Below, piece by piece: positions 1-7,098 of a DNA stretch of 64,000 nt (positions are counted from its first letter, which is position 1; every line of letters begins with the position of its first letter). The position numbers were made by a program, and so were the translations under genes. The DNA is taken from positions 3,717,369 to 3,781,368 of the forward strand of contig NZ_CP100445.1 of assembly GCF_024227435.1 (NCBI RefSeq), given 5' to 3'. Source of the stretch: Natrinema caseinilyticum. Lineage in GTDB: Archaea > Halobacteriota > Halobacteria > Halobacteriales > Natrialbaceae. The notes under the pieces are model-generated. The model was not told where the DNA came from. It saw nothing but the letters and a program-made list of their open reading frames with translations, and did no database searches.

Positions 1-2
1 TC

Positions 3-662
3 TTCCCCGGCCACGGGCCCGCGTTCGAGGGGCCACAGCGGATCGTACAGAAGACGCGCGATCGGCTCGACGAACTGCTGGCGGAGACGCGGGAGGCGAC
101 CGCGGCGATCGAACCTGCGACGGCGCTCGCGATCACCGAACAGCGAACCGGCAGCATTCGCTATCATGCCCCGGTCCTCGACACGATCGGTGCTCTCGGC
201 TCGCTCGTGGACCGCGGGGCGCTCACGTTCGAGACGGAAGACGGTGTTCGATACTACGAGACATCGGAGGCGAGACGAACGATCGGAGACGGTGGAACGT
301 CGGAAGTGAACGGAACGGTCGGAGACGGTCGAAGCGGGAAACGGGAGGCGGATCCGCGTCAGTCAGTTCGTTTCGGTCAGTTCGCGTCGTCCTCGAGTCT
401 GTACTTCTGGACTTTCCCCGACGTCGTCCGGGGGAGTTCGTCGATGAACTCGATTTCGCGGGGGTGTTTATATCCCGCGACTTCGTCGAGACAGAACTCC
501 TTGATCTCCTCGGCCGTGACGTCCGCCCCGGGTTCGACGCCGGATGCGGGGACGACGAACGCTTTCGGGACCTCGTTGCGCCGTTCGTCGGGGATACCGA
601 CGATGGCCGCGTCCGCGACGGCCTCGTGCTCGAGCAGGAGGTTCTCGAGTTCACTGGGGTAG
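3..662 (+). CDS. MBL-fold hydrolase, C-terminal part (5' end outside window)
   Basis: The frame is open from the first bases and begins FPGHGPAFEG, the PGHG metal-ligand motif near the end of the metallo-beta-lactamase core. A helical stretch (RLDELLAETREATAAIEP) and a winged-helix-like segment ending EDGVRYYE follow, which is the architecture of LACTB2/glyoxalase II-like hydrolases with a C-terminal DNA-binding-like domain. The recognisable domain stops near base 265. The frame then stays open, through low-complexity sequence, to a TAG at 660-662, so its tail lies antisense to the last 286 bases of the acyl-CoA ligase gene. That tail may be real, or the true stop may have been lost by a small frameshift. 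The substrate cannot be told. The family is fairly secure; the 3' end is not. Confidence 0.6.
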   Translation, partial: FPGHGPAFEGPQRIVQKTRDRLDELLAETREATAAIEPATALAITEQRTGSIRYHAPVLDTIGALGSLVDRGALTFETEDGVRYYETSEARRTIGDGGTSEVNGTVGDGRSGKREADPRQSVRFGQFASSSSLYFWTFPDVVRGSSSMNSISRGCLYPATSSRQNSLISSAVTSAPGSTPDAGTTNAFGTSLRRSSGIPTMAASATASCSSRRFSSSLG

Positions 663-1954
663 ACGTTGTACCCGGCCGTGACGATGACGTGTTTCTTTCG
701 GTCGACGATCTCGTAGTAGTTGTTGCCGTCGCGGCGGGCGATGTCGCCGGTCCGGAAGTAGCCGTTTTCGGTGAAGGCGTCGTCGGTCGCGTCGGGGAGT
801 TGGTGGTAGCCCTTCATCACGTGAGGGCCGCGGACGAGGAGTTCACCGTCCTCGCCGGGCGCGACCTCGGCACCCGAATCGTCGACGATCTTGCAGTCGG
901 TCATCCGGAGCGGCTGTCCGATCGTCCCGTGTTTCAGGCCGAACGTCGACCCCATCTGCGTGTGGGTCGCGCCGTGGGTTTCCGTCAGTCCGTACCCCTC
1001 CGAGATGTCGACGCCCGCGGTTTCCTCGAATCGCTCCTGGACCGCCGTCGAGAGCTTCGCGCCGCCTTCGGAGGCGGACTCGAGGCTGCTCAAATCGTAC
1101 TCGCCGAAGTCGTCGGCTTCGACCATGTCGGCGTACATCGTCGTCACGCCGACGAAGTGCGTGATCTCCTCGTCCTCGATGAGTTGCATACACGCCTGGG
1201 CGTCCCACTCGAGCGCGCTGCGGAAGTAGAGCCGGCCGCCGCCGACCAGCGGCTGGAGGGCGGTGTGGGTGAAGCCGGTGATGTGGTACAGCGGGAGCCA
1301 GGTGAGGCTGCGCACGTCCTCGGGTTCGACGTCGACGTTCGACGCGGTCAGCGGCCACATCAACTGGGCTCTCGTGTTCTCGTGGGTGAGCTGGACGCCT
1401 TTCGGATCGCCGGTCGTTCCGGAGGTGTAGGGCAACAGGGCCACGTCGTCGTCGTCGCGCTCGACCAGCGCCGGCTCGCCGCGCAATTCCTCGAACGCGT
1501 GGTCGTCCGGATCGCGATCCCAGTCCTCGCTCCGGATGGTGATCACGTCGGGGTCCATCCCGGCGTCCGCGGTCGCCTGGTCGACGATCGGTCGCAGCGC
1601 CGGATGGGTCACGATCGCACCCGCGTCCGTGTCCTCGAGCTGGTAAGCCACCTCGCGGCGCTTGTACTGCGGGTTGACCGGCGAGATCACGACGCCCGCT
1701 TTGAACGCGCCGATCGAGGCGATCAGGTACTGCGGACAGTTCGGCAGAAAAAGCAGCATCCGGTCGCCGGGCTCGAGGCCGAGACCGTGGAGGCTCCCGG
1801 CTAACTCGGCGGTCCAGTCTCGTACGTCCGCGTGGGTCCAGCGTCGGCCGTGATGTTCCATCGCCTGTGCGTCACCGTGGTGGGCCGCCGTCTGGTCGAA
1901 GAGCTTCGCGACGTTCCCGTCTCGGGCGGATTGCGCTACCGCGTCCAGGTCCAT
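377..1954 (-). CDS. Long-chain acyl-CoA synthetase / AMP-dependent ligase
   Basis: A 525-residue member of the ANL adenylating family, which activates a carboxylic acid with ATP and then forms the CoA thioester. Visible motifs are the P-loop YTSGTTGDPKG near residue 176, the YGLTETHG motif in the middle, GYFRTGD and the hinge region VDRKKHVIVTAGYNVYP, and the C-terminal catalytic lysine motif PRTTSGKVQKY. Length and motif order fit medium- or long-chain fatty acyl-CoA ligases (FadD-like) rather than acetyl-CoA synthetase. The ATG at 1952-1954 is the natural start, and an AT-rich stretch just upstream (around 1978-1990) can serve as promoter. The gene stands alone, convergent with the partial hydrolase gene. 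The acid it activates is not determined; a fatty acid or aromatic acid is likely. Confidence 0.88.
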   Translation of the reverse strand: MDLDAVAQSARDGNVAKLFDQTAAHHGDAQAMEHHGRRWTHADVRDWTAELAGSLHGLGLEPGDRMLLFLPNCPQYLIASIGAFKAGVVISPVNPQYKRREVAYQLEDTDAGAIVTHPALRPIVDQATADAGMDPDVITIRSEDWDRDPDDHAFEELRGEPALVERDDDDVALLPYTSGTTGDPKGVQLTHENTRAQLMWPLTASNVDVEPEDVRSLTWLPLYHITGFTHTALQPLVGGGRLYFRSALEWDAQACMQLIEDEEITHFVGVTTMYADMVEADDFGEYDLSSLESASEGGAKLSTAVQERFEETAGVDISEGYGLTETHGATHTQMGSTFGLKHGTIGQPLRMTDCKIVDDSGAEVAPGEDGELLVRGPHVMKGYHQLPDATDDAFTENGYFRTGDIARRDGNNYYEIVDRKKHVIVTAGYNVYPSELENLLLEHEAVADAAIVGIPDERRNEVPKAFVVPASGVEPGADVTAEEIKEFCLDEVAGYKHPREIEFIDELPRTTSGKVQKYRLEDDAN

Positions 1955-2134
1955 GCATTGTGTTATCGATGGTCATGATATAAAATTATCTTTTCACACG
2001 GCCCGCGCCCGAGGGCGAACCGACCGAAGCCGCCGGTACGAGAACGGGTGATCGACGGCGACGATCCGTTCGAGGTTGGAACCCCTTACTCGTCCGTCAT
2101 ATTTAATATCTGCCCCGTCGACGATAAATCCACA

Positions 2135-2788
2135 GTGTTCGAGATCCGAGACCGGGTGCGCGAACGGCTCGCGGTGCGAGACCTCGCTCCGATCGCGATC
2201 CTCGGCGGCGCTCTCTGGCTGTTCGGATTCGAGGACACCGAAATCGGGACGGTCCTGTTTGCGATCGTGTTCGTCCCGCTCGCCGTCGATTGGCTCTCCG
2301 ACCTGGTGACCGTCGATATCGGCCCGGGCAGTGCCGAATTCCTTCTCGGTGCGCTCGCGGCCACCGCCGGTGTCCGTCAGCTCCGGAACGGCGATGGGTT
2401 GATCGGGGTGGCCTTCGTCGCGACGGGCTGTTGGCTCTGTCTGGACGGCATCGACCGGCGGCGACGGGAGAGTGACGACGCATCCTCGGCCGGTACTGGG
2501 GACGCGACGAAGGGGGAGGTCCACCTCGCCGGACTCCACAGCCGGTGGCTTCTCGAGGCCCTCCGCGAGGCCGATCGTCCGCTCACAAGGTCCGAAATCT
2601 GTGACCGAACGGGACTCATGGAAGACGATTTCGAGCGCCTGCTCGAGATTCACGGCGAGTCGGGCCCGATCGAACGGGTCGGAACCGGATACACGGTCGA
2701 CGAGAACGAGATCGGAGTCGGCGCGGTCGCCCGGTCGATCAGCAAGCGATTGCTCCGTCCGGTCCCCCTCTTTCGGACGCCCGGCTGA
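2135..2788 (+). CDS. Membrane protein with C-terminal winged-helix-like domain
   Basis: Unrecognised family. From the GTG at 2135 the product is 217 residues. A charged N-terminus (VFEIRDRVRERL) is followed by about four hydrophobic segments (IAILGGALWLFGF, VLFAIVFVPLAVDWL, FLLGALAATAGV, IGVAFVATGCWLCL), a charged linker, then a soluble domain (SRWLLEALREADRPLTRSEI...GYTVDENEIG) that looks like a winged helix. The frame is open further up to a GTG at 2048. I prefer 2135 because a TATA-like TATTTAATAT at 2098-2109 would start transcription at about 2130, giving a leaderless message. A membrane-anchored sensor or regulator is an inference only. Confidence 0.6.
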   Translation: MFEIRDRVRERLAVRDLAPIAILGGALWLFGFEDTEIGTVLFAIVFVPLAVDWLSDLVTVDIGPGSAEFLLGALAATAGVRQLRNGDGLIGVAFVATGCWLCLDGIDRRRRESDDASSAGTGDATKGEVHLAGLHSRWLLEALREADRPLTRSEICDRTGLMEDDFERLLEIHGESGPIERVGTGYTVDENEIGVGAVARSISKRLLRPVPLFRTPG

Positions 2789-2888
2789 GACGGACTACTG
2801 TAAGTCGTTGCCGGTGCAACCGCGACCGTCCTGCGATTGCACCGGGACATCGTTGCACCAGACCGTCTGAATCGTCCGGGCTCGACCC

Positions 2889-3443
2889 TCACTCCTCGCC
2901 GTCGGTTACTGACTCGACGCGTTTGCCCGTCTCCATGGGGATCACGCGCCGATCGGCGTCGGTCCACGTTCGTTCGAGTTCCCGTCCCTCGAACAAGCGG
3001 TCGAGAAAGACGGCGAGTCCTGCGACTTCGGAGTGCGGTTGGTTCGTGACGGCGACGTTCCAGTCAGCTTCCTCGTAGACGTCGAACGAGACCTTTTCGG
3101 AGCCGACGACCAGCAACAGCGCGTCGTCCTCGTCCGTGTGGGCGGCCCGAATGTCGGCTTCGACGTCCTGGACGCGTTCGCCGTACATCGTGAGGTGGAC
3201 GACTCGCCCCTCCCAGTTGCGGATGACGCCGTGGGGTGAGTCGGTACATTCGGCCGCGAACGGGCCGCCGAACCGGTCGGTGATGTCAGTCACCGTCTCG
3301 AGGGACTGGCCGGCGTTGTCGGGAAAGAGGACGCGGTCGGCACCGAGCGCGCGGGCGGTCAGGCCGACGTGCGTGGTCATCCGCTCGTCCCGACCGGGTC
3401 GGTGGCCGAGCCGGAGGACGGCCACCTCGCTATCGTCGTGCAT
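2889..3443 (-). CDS. trm56: tRNA (cytidine(56)-2'-O)-methyltransferase aTrm56
   Basis: A SPOUT-class methyltransferase that in archaea methylates the ribose of C56 in the T-loop of tRNA. The N-terminal block VAVLRLGHRPGRDERMTTHV and the following GLTARALGADRV are characteristic, as are the SAM-knot segment LLLVVGSEKVSFDVYEEADW and NVAVTNQPHSEVAGLAVFLD near the C-terminus. The ATG at 3443 gives 184 residues, the usual family length. A GTG at 3455 would add four residues and is less likely. It is convergent with the membrane protein gene and divergent from the cupin gene. Confidence 0.9.
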   Translation of the reverse strand: MHDDSEVAVLRLGHRPGRDERMTTHVGLTARALGADRVLFPDNAGQSLETVTDITDRFGGPFAAECTDSPHGVIRNWEGRVVHLTMYGERVQDVEADIRAAHTDEDDALLLVVGSEKVSFDVYEEADWNVAVTNQPHSEVAGLAVFLDRLFEGRELERTWTDADRRVIPMETGKRVESVTDGEE

Positions 3444-3545
3444 GCTCGAGTCCACTCTCGCGCGGGGTTAGGGGGTTTCGCTTTCCGCCGGTTCCCGAGT
3501 GAAACGGTACCGAACCATAATCACTCGAGGCGAACGAGACACCGT

Positions 3546-4022
3546 ATGAAGAAGACGAACGAATCGGCAGTCGAGTGGACGGAGTACGACCGCGAGGAGA
3601 CAGCATTCCGCCGAAAGGAACTCTCGAGTGCCGTCGACGCCGCGGACCTCGGGTGCAGCCTCTACGAACTTCCGCCGGGAATGCGGTCGTGGCCCTATCA
3701 CTATCACACGGCGAACGAGGAGGCGATCTACGTGCTCTCGGGCGACGGGAAACTCGAAACCGAGGACGGTCTCGAGGCGCTTTCGGCGGGCGACTACGTG
3801 ACCCTGCCGGCCGCCGAGAGCGGCGGTCACCGGATCGTCAACGACGGCGACGAGGCGCTTCGGTATCTGGCGATGTCGACGATGAACGAGCCGGACGTCA
3901 CCGTCTACCCAGAGATGGACAAATTCGGCGTCTTCGTCGGTTCGCCACCGGGCGGCCGCGACGAACGGACCGTCCACGGCTACTACAACATCGACGACGA
4001 GACGGCCTACTGGGACGAGTAA
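3546..4022 (+). CDS. Cupin domain protein
   Basis: A 158-residue protein with one double-stranded beta-helix (cupin) domain. Cupin motif 1 is visible as PYHYHTANEEAIYVLSGDG, with His-His-Glu metal ligands, and motif 2 as LSAGDYVTLPA...GGHRIVNDGDE. Small proteins of this type bind a metal and may act as isomerases, dioxygenases or ligand sensors; nothing here says which. The ATG at 3546 lies after AACCATAATCA (3523-3533), a plausible TATA region. The frame is open upstream into sequence antisense to trm56, which I do not include. Confidence 0.8.
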   Translation: MKKTNESAVEWTEYDREETAFRRKELSSAVDAADLGCSLYELPPGMRSWPYHYHTANEEAIYVLSGDGKLETEDGLEALSAGDYVTLPAAESGGHRIVNDGDEALRYLAMSTMNEPDVTVYPEMDKFGVFVGSPPGGRDERTVHGYYNIDDETAYWDE

Positions 4023-4112
4023 GCGGTCGGGAAACGTGACGAAACGCGCTCGAGTGTGCGACCCAGGGCGCCTCCGACAGGCTTTTTCAAGCCCCTGCGA
4101 AAGACCCACACA

Positions 4113-4148
4113 ATGGCCGATCTCAGGAGCCGGGTGACGGTTCGATGA
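4113..4148 (+). CDS. Possible 11-codon upstream ORF coupled to the next gene
   Basis: An ATG at 4113 opens MADLRSRVTVR and stops at a TGA (4146-4148) that overlaps the ATG of the downstream membrane-protein gene as ATGA. A T-rich box (CTTTTTC, about 4082-4088) lies some 26 bases before this ATG, so the peptide could be the first thing translated from a leaderless message, with the 73-residue protein made by termination-reinitiation. The product is too short to compare with families, so this may simply be a leader by chance. Confidence 0.3.
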   Translation: MADLRSRVTVR

Positions 4149-4366
4149 CGGGAGTTCGCGAGTGGCTCAAGACCGCACGCGAGGAGCGGTGGGGGATACT
4201 GACCGATCTGGCGTTCGCGGTCGTCTGGGTGACGACGGTCGATCTCGTCTTCCGCGTCCTCGACGGCCCGACCTGGGCGTATTACATGTTCATGCTCGCG
4301 GGAATCGCCGCGTATTTCGGACTCATCTGGAGCTTCAAACTCGCGACCGCCCAGCAAGAACAGTAG
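4145..4366 (+). CDS. Small two-helix membrane protein
   Basis: 73 residues. A basic amphipathic N-terminus (REWLKTAREERWG) is followed by two hydrophobic segments: LAFAVVWVTTVDLVFRVL, and YYMFMLAGIAAYFGLIW after a DGPTWA linker. The tail is short and charged. I recognise it as a haloarchaeal conserved small membrane protein of unknown function and cannot name a family with confidence. The ATG at 4145 overlaps the stop of an 11-codon reading frame. Neighbours (a cupin gene upstream, a universal stress protein gene convergent downstream) give no functional hint. Confidence 0.65.
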   Translation: MTGVREWLKTAREERWGILTDLAFAVVWVTTVDLVFRVLDGPTWAYYMFMLAGIAAYFGLIWSFKLATAQQEQ

Positions 4367-4443
4367 CCCAGCACCGCTCGTCGACCGGGCTGGCGCTCGA
4401 CGGACGACTGTCGCGAAAAATTCGAACCGTCGGCGGCGACCGA

Positions 4444-4902
4444 TCAGTCGTTCTCGACGTCGACCACGAGAACCGGCACGTGGGTCGATCGGAGCGTCCG
4501 TTCGGTGACGCTGCCGAGCAGCGCTCGTCTGATCCCCGAGCGGCCGTGCGATCCCATCACGACGAGATCGATATCGCTGTCCTCGATGTAGTTCGCGATT
4601 AGCGAGTGGGGTTTGCCCGCCGAAACGTGCTCGACGGTCTCGAGGCCGCGTTCCTCGGCGCGGTCGGCGACGTAGCCGGTCGCCTGATCGGCGTGCTCGC
4701 GTACCTCTTCCATCTCACCGTATCGGCCCTGTTCGATGCGGTCGAGTTGTTCGCCGCCGAGGGTGAGACTCATCGAATCCGTATCGACCACGTACAGGGC
4801 ATGAACGGTCGCCCCGTACTGATCGGCGAGATCGATCGCGTGGTCGACGGCCGCCTCGGCCGTTTCGCTGCCGTCCGTGGGAACGAGTATGTGTTCGTAC
4901 AT
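4444..4902 (-). CDS. Universal stress protein (UspA family)
   Basis: A 152-residue single-domain Usp. It begins MYEHILVPTDGSETAEAAVD, the typical first strand and ADP-binding loop, and carries the GSHGRSGIRRALLGSVTE block, whose G-2X-G-9X-G(S/T) pattern binds ATP in this family. It starts two bases after the symporter gene ends, so it is the last gene of an acs - DUF4212 - symporter - usp transcription unit. Usp proteins are often placed beside transporters in archaea; a regulatory link to acetate uptake or energy status is inferred from context only. Confidence 0.9.
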   Translation of the reverse strand: MYEHILVPTDGSETAEAAVDHAIDLADQYGATVHALYVVDTDSMSLTLGGEQLDRIEQGRYGEMEEVREHADQATGYVADRAEERGLETVEHVSAGKPHSLIANYIEDSDIDLVVMGSHGRSGIRRALLGSVTERTLRSTHVPVLVVDVEND

Positions 4903-4904
4903 TG

Positions 4905-6587
4905 TCAGTCATCCGAGGGGGTCTGGCCCCCGTCGGTAACGACGTCTTCGGCGGTCTGCTGGCGAGTCATCGGTTCGGGGCTGTGACACTGGCGGACGAT
5001 CTGTTTGGTCTCGAGGTCCGGTTCGTCCGTCATCATCGAGACGACGATGGTAACGGCGAAGACGATCGGGACCGCGATCAGGGCGGAGCCGATCGCCGGC
5101 ACCCACTGGGCGAGTACCGGAACGAACGGTCCTTCGGCGCCCACGTACGTCGGCAGCACTTCGTTGATCATCGGAATCGTCCAGATGGTAAGCCCGGTGA
5201 GCATGCCGGCGAGGGCCCCCTCGCGGTTCGTGTTCTCCCACCACATGCCGAGGAAGAACATCGGGAACAGCACGGAACCGGCGAGCGAGAACGCGTAGGA
5301 CACGAGCGCGGCGATGGGTGCCGCGGGGTTCAACGCGGCGAGCGTGGTCAGCAGACCCAGGAGGACGATGCTCAGGCGACCGACCAGCACCTGCTGGCGC
5401 TGGGTCGCGTCGGGGTTGACGATGTTCGTGTAGATGTCGTGCGAGATCGCCGACGACCCGGCGATGAACAGGCCGGCAACCGTGGCGATCGCCGCGGCGA
5501 TGCCGCCGGCCGCGACGAGGCCGACGAACCACTGCGGCAGTTCCGCCAACTGCGCCGCGAGGACGACGATCACGTCACCGGCGGCGCTGCTCATTCCGGG
5601 GTCGCCGTAGACCGCACCGATGTTCTCCGAGAAGAGGTCGGTGCCGAACGCGGCGAACGCGGGGGCGCTCCAGTACAGAAGGCAGATGAAGAACAGCCCC
5701 CAGACCGTGGACCATCGGGCGGTCCGCTCGCTTTCGACCGTGTAGAATCGAACCAGCACGTGCGGGAGCCCACACGTTCCGACGATCAACGAGAAACACG
5801 TCGCGATCCACAGGTAGTAGCTCCCGCTGGTGAAGGGTTCGCTGAACTCGGCGCCGAGCTGGCTGATCAACGTCCCGTACTCGAGCTGGGGAAGCAGCGT
5901 CGAGTACCCTTGCGTGAAGCCGACGACGTAGAGACCGAGGATGAACGCGGAGATGAGGATGACGTACTGCACGGCCATGTTCTTGGTCGCGCCCAGCATG
6001 CCCGAGATGGTGAGATAGCCGACCGTGATGGCCATCATGAACACGACCATCGACTGGTAGCCGGTCAGCCCCGGCAGCCCGATGTCGCCGAAGATGTAGA
6101 GACCGACCAGACCCATGCCGCGAGCCTGCCCGATCGAGTAGACGAACCCGATGAGGAACGTGGTGATCGCCGCGATCGCGCGTGCCGCATCGGAGTTGAA
6201 TCGGTCGCCGACGAAGTCCGGTGCGGTGTACTTCCCGAACCGGCGGAGTTGCGCCGCCATGAAGATCAGGAGGATGAAATACCCCGTCGTCCAGCCGACG
6301 ACGAACGCCAGGCCGTAAAAGCCCGACAGGGCGATCAGCGCCGCCATCCCGAGATAGGACGCGGCGGACATCCAGTTGGCACCGATCGCCATCCCGTTCT
6401 CGACGTTCCCGATGGATCGACCGGCGACCCACATGTCCTCGGTATCCGCGACGCGGAAGACGAACCCGATCGCGAGGAACAGAAGCAACATCCCGAGAAC
6501 CAGGATGGCCGGCGCGATTTTGAACGAGACGTTCAGGCCCTCCGGGAGGAGTCCGCTCTGCAACACGACGCTTGCGGCCCCAATCAT
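4905..6587 (-). CDS. Sodium:solute symporter, VC_2705/ActP-like (acetate-type)
   Basis: A 560-residue polytopic membrane protein of the sodium/solute symporter family, with about 13 hydrophobic segments. After an N-terminal helix it shows VADTEDMWVAGRSIGNVENG, the usual region following helix 1, then MSAASYLGMAALIALSGFYG. The C-terminal residues 525-560 are soluble and charged. The subgroup that is paired with a small DUF4212 subunit is associated with acetate or other monocarboxylate uptake. Here the DUF4212 gene precedes it with an ATGA overlap and an acetyl-CoA synthetase gene lies further upstream, which supports acetate as substrate. Substrate identity is inferred from context, not from binding residues. 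Confidence 0.88.
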   Translation of the reverse strand: MIGAASVVLQSGLLPEGLNVSFKIAPAILVLGMLLLFLAIGFVFRVADTEDMWVAGRSIGNVENGMAIGANWMSAASYLGMAALIALSGFYGLAFVVGWTTGYFILLIFMAAQLRRFGKYTAPDFVGDRFNSDAARAIAAITTFLIGFVYSIGQARGMGLVGLYIFGDIGLPGLTGYQSMVVFMMAITVGYLTISGMLGATKNMAVQYVILISAFILGLYVVGFTQGYSTLLPQLEYGTLISQLGAEFSEPFTSGSYYLWIATCFSLIVGTCGLPHVLVRFYTVESERTARWSTVWGLFFICLLYWSAPAFAAFGTDLFSENIGAVYGDPGMSSAAGDVIVVLAAQLAELPQWFVGLVAAGGIAAAIATVAGLFIAGSSAISHDIYTNIVNPDATQRQQVLVGRLSIVLLGLLTTLAALNPAAPIAALVSYAFSLAGSVLFPMFFLGMWWENTNREGALAGMLTGLTIWTIPMINEVLPTYVGAEGPFVPVLAQWVPAIGSALIAVPIVFAVTIVVSMMTDEPDLETKQIVRQCHSPEPMTRQQTAEDVVTDGGQTPSDD

Positions 6588-7045
6588 TCGTCGTCACCTC
6601 CCTCGGTCCGCTCTCCGCCGTCGGTCACGGCGGTTTCCCCGCCGCGACCGGTTTCTTCGGCGGTCGTGTGCTCGATACCGTACTTTCGATCCAGTGCGTC
6701 ACGCTTTCGCGCGTACCAGAACGAAAGAATCAGCGCGCCGGTCGGCGCGGCGAACGCGACGAGGAAGTAGTGCAGCGGGAAGCCGATCCCCGGAACTTGA
6801 CTCGTCATGAGTCCGGGCGCAAAGCGCGTCAGCGTCACCGGCCCGAAAACGATGACGAACCAGATCGCAAAGCCCGTCCAGACCACGCGCAGGTGATCGC
6901 GCATGAACAGCGTACTCGGCTTCAAGAGGTTTACTTCCGCGTTGAGATAGTCCGTATCTCGGTGGGCCTGGCCGGGTTGGCCGGCGACACCACCGTCGGT
7001 TGCGGTCCGTTTCTCGGTCGAATTGTGGTTGTTATTATCTGGCAT
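6584..7045 (-). CDS. DUF4212 small subunit of the sodium/solute symporter
   Basis: 153 residues. The family core runs from HRDTDYLNAEVNLLKPSTLF through two hydrophobic helices: LRVVWTGFAIWFVIVFGPVT, and FPLHYFLVAFAAPTGALILSF, which is followed by a YARKRDALDRKYG motif. These are the marks of the DUF4212 'putative solute:sodium symporter small subunit'. The N-terminal 30 residues and the C-terminal 25 (ETGRGGETAVTDGG...) are disordered and acidic, as is common in haloarchaea. Its stop overlaps the symporter start (ATGA), so translation is coupled. It sits 53 bases after the acs stop and is probably in the same operon. Confidence 0.9.
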   Translation of the reverse strand: MPDNNNHNSTEKRTATDGGVAGQPGQAHRDTDYLNAEVNLLKPSTLFMRDHLRVVWTGFAIWFVIVFGPVTLTRFAPGLMTSQVPGIGFPLHYFLVAFAAPTGALILSFWYARKRDALDRKYGIEHTTAEETGRGGETAVTDGGERTEGGDDE

Positions 7046-7098
7046 GTTATCGTGAATCGTGTGCGTTGGTTCGTGTGACTTCGAAAATCGAATGATGG

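Noticed and set aside
464-1804. 446-codon open frame opposite the acyl-CoA ligase
   Set aside because: It is a shadow of the ligase gene; GC-rich third positions keep the complementary frame open, and its protein is Val/Asp/Arg-rich without motifs.
4902-6770. 622-codon frame opposite the symporter
   Set aside because: The real symporter and DUF4212 genes lie on the other strand with clear family motifs; this frame is Glu/Arg/Asp-rich shadow.
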